From Streptomyces sp. A0642 (lineage in GTDB: Bacteria; Actinomycetota; Actinomycetes; Streptomycetales; Streptomycetaceae), in contig NZ_SSBL01000040.1 in the NCBI RefSeq assembly GCF_004795105.1, positions 1-44,458 on the forward strand: a stretch of DNA of 44,458 nucleotides, in the 5' to 3' direction. The notes beneath the pieces are model-generated. The model made no database searches, was not told the DNA's origin, and worked only from the letters and a program-made list of their open reading frames with translations. Made by a program: the position numbers and the translations under genes. Below are positions 43,393 to 44,458 of this stretch, piece by piece. Position 1 is the stretch's first letter, and the number at the start of each line of letters is the position of its first letter.

Positions 43393-44418
43393 TCACGATC
43401 CGTGGAGGTGGGAGACGTCGGCGACGGTGACGGTGAGCTCCGCTATCTCCTGCGCGTCCTGGAGGAAGCGGACCCGTACCACGTGCGACCCGGCGCCCGC
43501 GGTGACCGGCGTCGCGGTCGCGGTCAGGGGAACGTCCAGCTCGGCGAAGCGCCCGAAGCCGCCCTCGTACCCGATGGCACAGAGGTCCGCGGAGCCGGCC
43601 CCCGCCGCAGCGTCCGTCTTCGACCCCGCGGTCAGCAGCGCCAGCTGGCGCGCCGCCTCCACCAGGGTCATCGCCGGCAGATGGTCGTAGACGTGGTCGA
43701 ACAGCGCCGGGTTGTCGAAACGCGGAGCGACCCGCGCCGTGACGGAGTCCGCGCCGAACCGCGGTTCGGCCAGCACCACGTTCAACGGGTTGTCCCGGCC
43801 CACCAGTTCGGGCGCCACACGCCCGGTCTCGCCCGGCACCTCGGTGAAGTCCGAGCTGAGCGGAGCCGGTGTGCCGCGCTGCGCGTGGCGCAGGATCTCG
43901 TTCTCGTCCCCCTTGAGGAAGAGCACGTCCATGGAGTGGTCGCCGACGTGCACGTCCCCCATGTAGATCCGCTGCTCCAGCCGGCCCTTGCGGTAACGCC
44001 CGCTGTGCCGGGCGGTCTTGCCGAAGAAGTCGGTGTCGACCCGCGGCGGCCCCGGCTCCCCGCCGATCCGCAGCGCGTGCAGATTCCGCAGGGAGAACTG
44101 GAAGGCGTGCACGATGGCCATGGTTCCCGCCGGCACTCCGGCGTTGGTGTGCGAACCGGCGATCGCCGCCTGCCGCCCCGCCTCCAGCAGCAGCAGGGAG
44201 TCGTGCAGCTTCGGCCGCTGCCGGTGGTCGCTGTAGTAGAGGTGGGTGAGCGGCAGATGGATGCCCGCGGTCACCGCCATCGGCCGCAGACTCCGGACGT
44301 CCGTGACGAAGACCTCGGAGATCGCGGAACGGTGGGCGAGGGAGCGCTCGATCGTGCGTCCGTACTCGACGGCAGGGGCCACGGACGTCGTGGCGTCTTC
44401 CAGCACCTGGGTGGTCAT
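43393..44418 (-). CDS. AfsA/ScbA-like double hot-dog protein
   Basis: A 341-residue protein with two AfsA-type hot-dog repeats. The first has YYSDHRQRPKLHDSLLLLEA with Glu79 and Arg82. The second has FDHVYDHLPAMTLVEAARQ with Glu254 and Arg257. These match the positions reported as essential in ScbA (Glu78, Glu240, Arg243). AfsA joins a 3-ketoacyl group from ACP to dihydroxyacetone phosphate in gamma-butyrolactone synthesis. The related FabA/FabZ hot-dogs dehydrate. It starts 41 bases before the right edge (ATG 44418, AGGAA upstream) and is the first visible gene of the type II PKS operon. Function here is undecided: signal synthase, product scaffold enzyme, or dehydratase. Confidence 0.88.
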   Translation of the reverse strand: MTTQVLEDATTSVAPAVEYGRTIERSLAHRSAISEVFVTDVRSLRPMAVTAGIHLPLTHLYYSDHRQRPKLHDSLLLLEAGRQAAIAGSHTNAGVPAGTMAIVHAFQFSLRNLHALRIGGEPGPPRVDTDFFGKTARHSGRYRKGRLEQRIYMGDVHVGDHSMDVLFLKGDENEILRHAQRGTPAPLSSDFTEVPGETGRVAPELVGRDNPLNVVLAEPRFGADSVTARVAPRFDNPALFDHVYDHLPAMTLVEAARQLALLTAGSKTDAAAGAGSADLCAIGYEGGFGRFAELDVPLTATATPVTAGAGSHVVRVRFLQDAQEIAELTVTVADVSHLHGS

Positions 44419-44458
44419 CGGTTCCTCCGAACCAGTTCTCGGGGTGATCTGCCGGGGG

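Overview
The window is very G+C-rich DNA with strong third-position G/C, frequent GTG starts and many 1-4 base stop/start overlaps. Together with a class I lysyl-tRNA synthetase divergent from argS, this points to a Streptomyces or close relative. Positions 1-3784 are housekeeping: argS (minus) and lysS (plus), closed by a strong hairpin terminator. From about 4 kb to the right edge the DNA looks like one large biosynthetic gene cluster (BGC). I do not recognise it as a known pathway. The right border is not in the window.

Layout. (a) 4-9.3 kb: a FabD-type acyltransferase and a UbiA-type prenyltransferase (minus), then a Sfp-type phosphopantetheinyl transferase and a soluble NarL-type two-component pair (plus). 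(b) 9.4-10.9 kb: a MocR-type regulator reading away from the main operon. (c) 10.95-26.7 kb (plus): a long, mostly overlapping gene series: nucleotide-sugar dehydrogenase, trpD, trpC, trpB, trpA, two DegT aminotransferases, a xylose-isomerase-like TIM barrel, an M20 hydrolase, an Ldh2-type oxidoreductase, a Gfo/Idh/MocA oxidoreductase with an extra C-terminal region, a B3/B4 tRNA-editing-like protein, trpE, trpG and an Fe-S-type flavoprotein. (d) 26.8-30.2 kb (minus): a PaaK-like adenylate-forming ligase, a prephenate-dehydratase-like protein and an amidohydrolase. (e) 30.4-35.9 kb (minus): a Gfo/Idh oxidoreductase, two ATP-grasp ligases, an MFS exporter and trpF. (f) 36.1-36.9 kb (plus): a FabG-type reductase. 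(g) 37-44.4 kb (minus): a type II polyketide/fatty-acyl set made of an AfsA-like double hot-dog protein, HAD hydrolase, ketoreductase, SnoaL-like protein, ACP, ketosynthase, a degenerate ketosynthase partner and a carotenoid-isomerase-like FAD protein.

How the genes could work together (inference). All seven trp functions (E, G, D, C, F, B, A) are present, including a dedicated TrpF that Streptomyces normally lacks, so the cluster can make its own anthranilate, indole or tryptophan, or analogues of them. The sugar dehydrogenase, a Gfo/Idh enzyme and the DegT aminotransferases resemble the enzyme classes that make amino- or diamino-uronic sugars, but no glycosyltransferase is visible. The type II set would build a reduced acyl chain on the ACP. 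The PaaK-like ligase and two ATP-grasp ligases could activate acids and form amide bonds, UbiA could prenylate an aromatic unit, and the MFS protein could export the product. The B3/B4 protein could protect translation from an amino-acid-like intermediate. The product cannot be named from sequence alone.
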